Assembly: GCA_001797845.1 (NCBI GenBank)
Contig: MGQN01000011.1
Location: 39,651-46,108, forward strand
Source of the DNA: Deltaproteobacteria bacterium RBG_16_44_11
GTDB lineage: Bacteria > Desulfobacterota > Syntrophia > Syntrophales > Smithellaceae
DNA: 6,458 nt
Reading direction: 5' to 3'
The notes below the pieces were generated by a model, which worked only from the letters and a program-made list of their open reading frames with translations, did no database searches and was not told the DNA's origin. The translations under genes and the position numbers were made by a program. Shown one piece after another: positions 5,087 through 6,458 of this stretch (positions are counted from its first letter, which is position 1; every line of letters begins with the position of its first letter).

Positions 5087-6458
5087 CTACCGATTCATAA
5101 ATTGATCCGGCACGGAAGAAATTTCGTCATCTAAAAACCGATTTCCGTTTTCATCAATCAATTCCCTACCGTCTGGATGTCGAAGAAATATTTGCTTTCC
5201 CCTCTTGTCTATTCCAGCGGTTCGGGGCGCAGCCATAAAAACCCTGCTGTTCTCATCTATGATACCGGCCTCCGCTTTTTGTATCTGATCTTTTGTAAAT
5301 TTCTGCATTATCAAAACGCTGGGATTGTTTACGCCGCCGCTGACGCTGAATGTTTCTTTTGGAAGATCAATTGAAGCGATGATACGAGCGCGACGTAAAA
5401 GCCATGAGCGAAGAAACCGTAGGCTTGGGTTATTGAGAATCCCATCCGGCAAAACAATACCGAGCACCCCTCCTCCTCGTAAAAACATCATTGCGGTTTC
5501 TATGAATAATTGTTCCGCTGGCATTGATGCTCTTATATTTTGAGACTCCCATTTAGAAAGTTCATACCTGTCAAGTATGTGTGCGTCATCTATTTTTACT
5601 TCTGATCCAAAGGGAGGATTTGTTACAACAATGTCCGCTTTCCCATATGGAATTCTTTTCCGCGCCTCTTCTGACCATTCTCCTGGCGAACGGGTAGAAT
5701 CAACTCGGAAGACATTTGTTGAACCGTCACCATGTATGAATAAATTCATTTGCGCTGTCCGCACGAGAAATGGATTAATATCCAAACCAAACAGATTGCG
5801 CGAGCAAGTCTCTCTGACCCGACTTCTGACTTTATTTTCTAAATCTCTGCTGCGGCGCATTTCCTCTTGAGCGCGGATTATATGGCGCAAATTATCAATC
5901 CACGACACAAGAAAACCGCCTGTCCCGCAACAACAGTCTAATACCTTTAAGTTTGTCAATTCCTGTTCTGGAAACATGGATTGAATTATTTTTATAGTCA
6001 TATCGCAAACATTACGCGGCGTAAAATACTCTCCACGATCACCGCGAAGATTCTGCCCGACTAATTCTTCATAGGCCGCACCCTTTACGTCTGTCTCTGT
6101 ATCGAGCAAAGAAATATACTGCATTTCCGCAACGATATAAGCAAGCACAATCGGCTCTAATTTGATATGCTCATCCTGTTCAAATATGTATGGATAACGC
6201 TCCCTGACTTTTTCAAACAATGGCTTAATTCTATTTTCCAACAAACGACGCCTGCCGCTCTCTGAGCGTTGCTCCTTTGGATCAACTGCAAAATTTAATT
6301 CTAACGTGCTTTCCTCTTCATCATATATTTTGCAGAAAATAAGTTTTAGCATTTCGTGAAAGGCTTCGGCTTTTTGTAATCCCCCGTTCGCGTGAATATA
6401 GTTATGACAGCGACGAAAAATTGAAGTCAAGTCGTGCGCCACCTGCAAATCAGTTCTT
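5087..6458 (-). CDS. Type I HsdM-like N6-adenine DNA methyltransferase, 5' end outside window
   Basis: Predicted SAM-dependent enzyme that methylates adenine N6 in DNA. Numbering from the TTG codon at 6448: a helical N-terminal part with LKLIFCKIYDEE (34-45), the RGEYFTPRNVCDM segment (138-150), the SAM-binding motif I LDCCCGTGGFLV (170-181), GLDINPFLVRTAQMNL (221-236), the catalytic NPPF (277-280), and FRVD (247-250). The tail has VFMAAPRTAGIDKRGKQIF (403-421), typical of HsdM-like proteins. The frame stays open to the right edge with three more codons before the TTG, and homologues usually have a longer N-terminal domain, so the true start is probably off the window. The protein stops soon after the DKRGK region, with a second in-frame stop eight codons later. 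No HsdS or HsdR gene follows; the next gene is the CoiA-like nuclease, 201 nt away. All core motifs are intact. Confidence 0.92.
   Translation of the reverse strand, partial: RTDLQVAHDLTSIFRRCHNYIHANGGLQKAEAFHEMLKLIFCKIYDEEESTLELNFAVDPKEQRSESGRRRLLENRIKPLFEKVRERYPYIFEQDEHIKLEPIVLAYIVAEMQYISLLDTETDVKGAAYEELVGQNLRGDRGEYFTPRNVCDMTIKIIQSMFPEQELTNLKVLDCCCGTGGFLVSWIDNLRHIIRAQEEMRRSRDLENKVRSRVRETCSRNLFGLDINPFLVRTAQMNLFIHGDGSTNVFRVDSTRSPGEWSEEARKRIPYGKADIVVTNPPFGSEVKIDDAHILDRYELSKWESQNIRASMPAEQLFIETAMMFLRGGGVLGIVLPDGILNNPSLRFLRSWLLRRARIIASIDLPKETFSVSGGVNNPSVLIMQKFTKDQIQKAEAGIIDENSRVFMAAPRTAGIDKRGKQIFLRHPDGRELIDENGNRFLDDEISSVPDQFMNR

Overview
All protein-coding genes recognised here lie on the minus strand, so the window reads right to left. 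Gene content suggests an anaerobic or facultatively anaerobic bacterium: a tungsten/molybdopterin aldehyde:ferredoxin oxidoreductase (AOR) family enzyme, a SagB-type flavin oxidoreductase, and accessory genes of the restriction and toxin-antitoxin kind. A Desulfobacterota or Syntrophales-like host would fit, but this is a guess from gene content and mixed base composition; there is no rRNA or other marker.

Layout from the right edge. (1) 6458-5087: an N6-adenine DNA methyltransferase resembling type I HsdM, cut at its 5' end by the window edge, with no specificity (HsdS) gene after it. (2) 4885-4043: an AT-rich gene for a CoiA-like predicted nuclease, with its own extended -10 promoter and a good Shine-Dalgarno. 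(3) 3964-3152: a lipoprotein alpha/beta hydrolase with an intact Ser-Asp-His triad. (4) 3011-2426: a two-gene module, a 66-residue protein whose gene overlaps that of a minimal nucleotidyltransferase by 62 nt, behind an extended -10 promoter that carries an imperfect palindrome. It looks like a toxin-antitoxin-type pair. (5) 2349-1591: a SagB/ThcOx-type nitroreductase, followed by a weak hairpin plus T-run terminator. (6) 1590-1052: a 539-base stretch with no convincing gene. It holds a near-consensus minus-strand promoter about 390 nt upstream of the AOR gene, and faint plus-strand coding-like fragments. (7) 1051-1: the N-terminal 350 residues of the AOR-family protein, which runs off the left edge.

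The right half (methyltransferase, CoiA-like nuclease, nucleotidyltransferase pair) has the look of an accessory or defence-type region; the AOR gene is more GC-rich and looks like metabolic core or semi-core. The best candidates for something undescribed are the CoiA-like nuclease beside a methyltransferase with no visible HsdS, the nucleotidyltransferase pair with altered catalytic carboxylates (D-x-N and E in place of D-x-D and D), and the long, possibly regulatory leader ahead of the AOR gene. No CRISPR array, tRNA, rRNA, insertion sequence with ends, or replication origin was seen.
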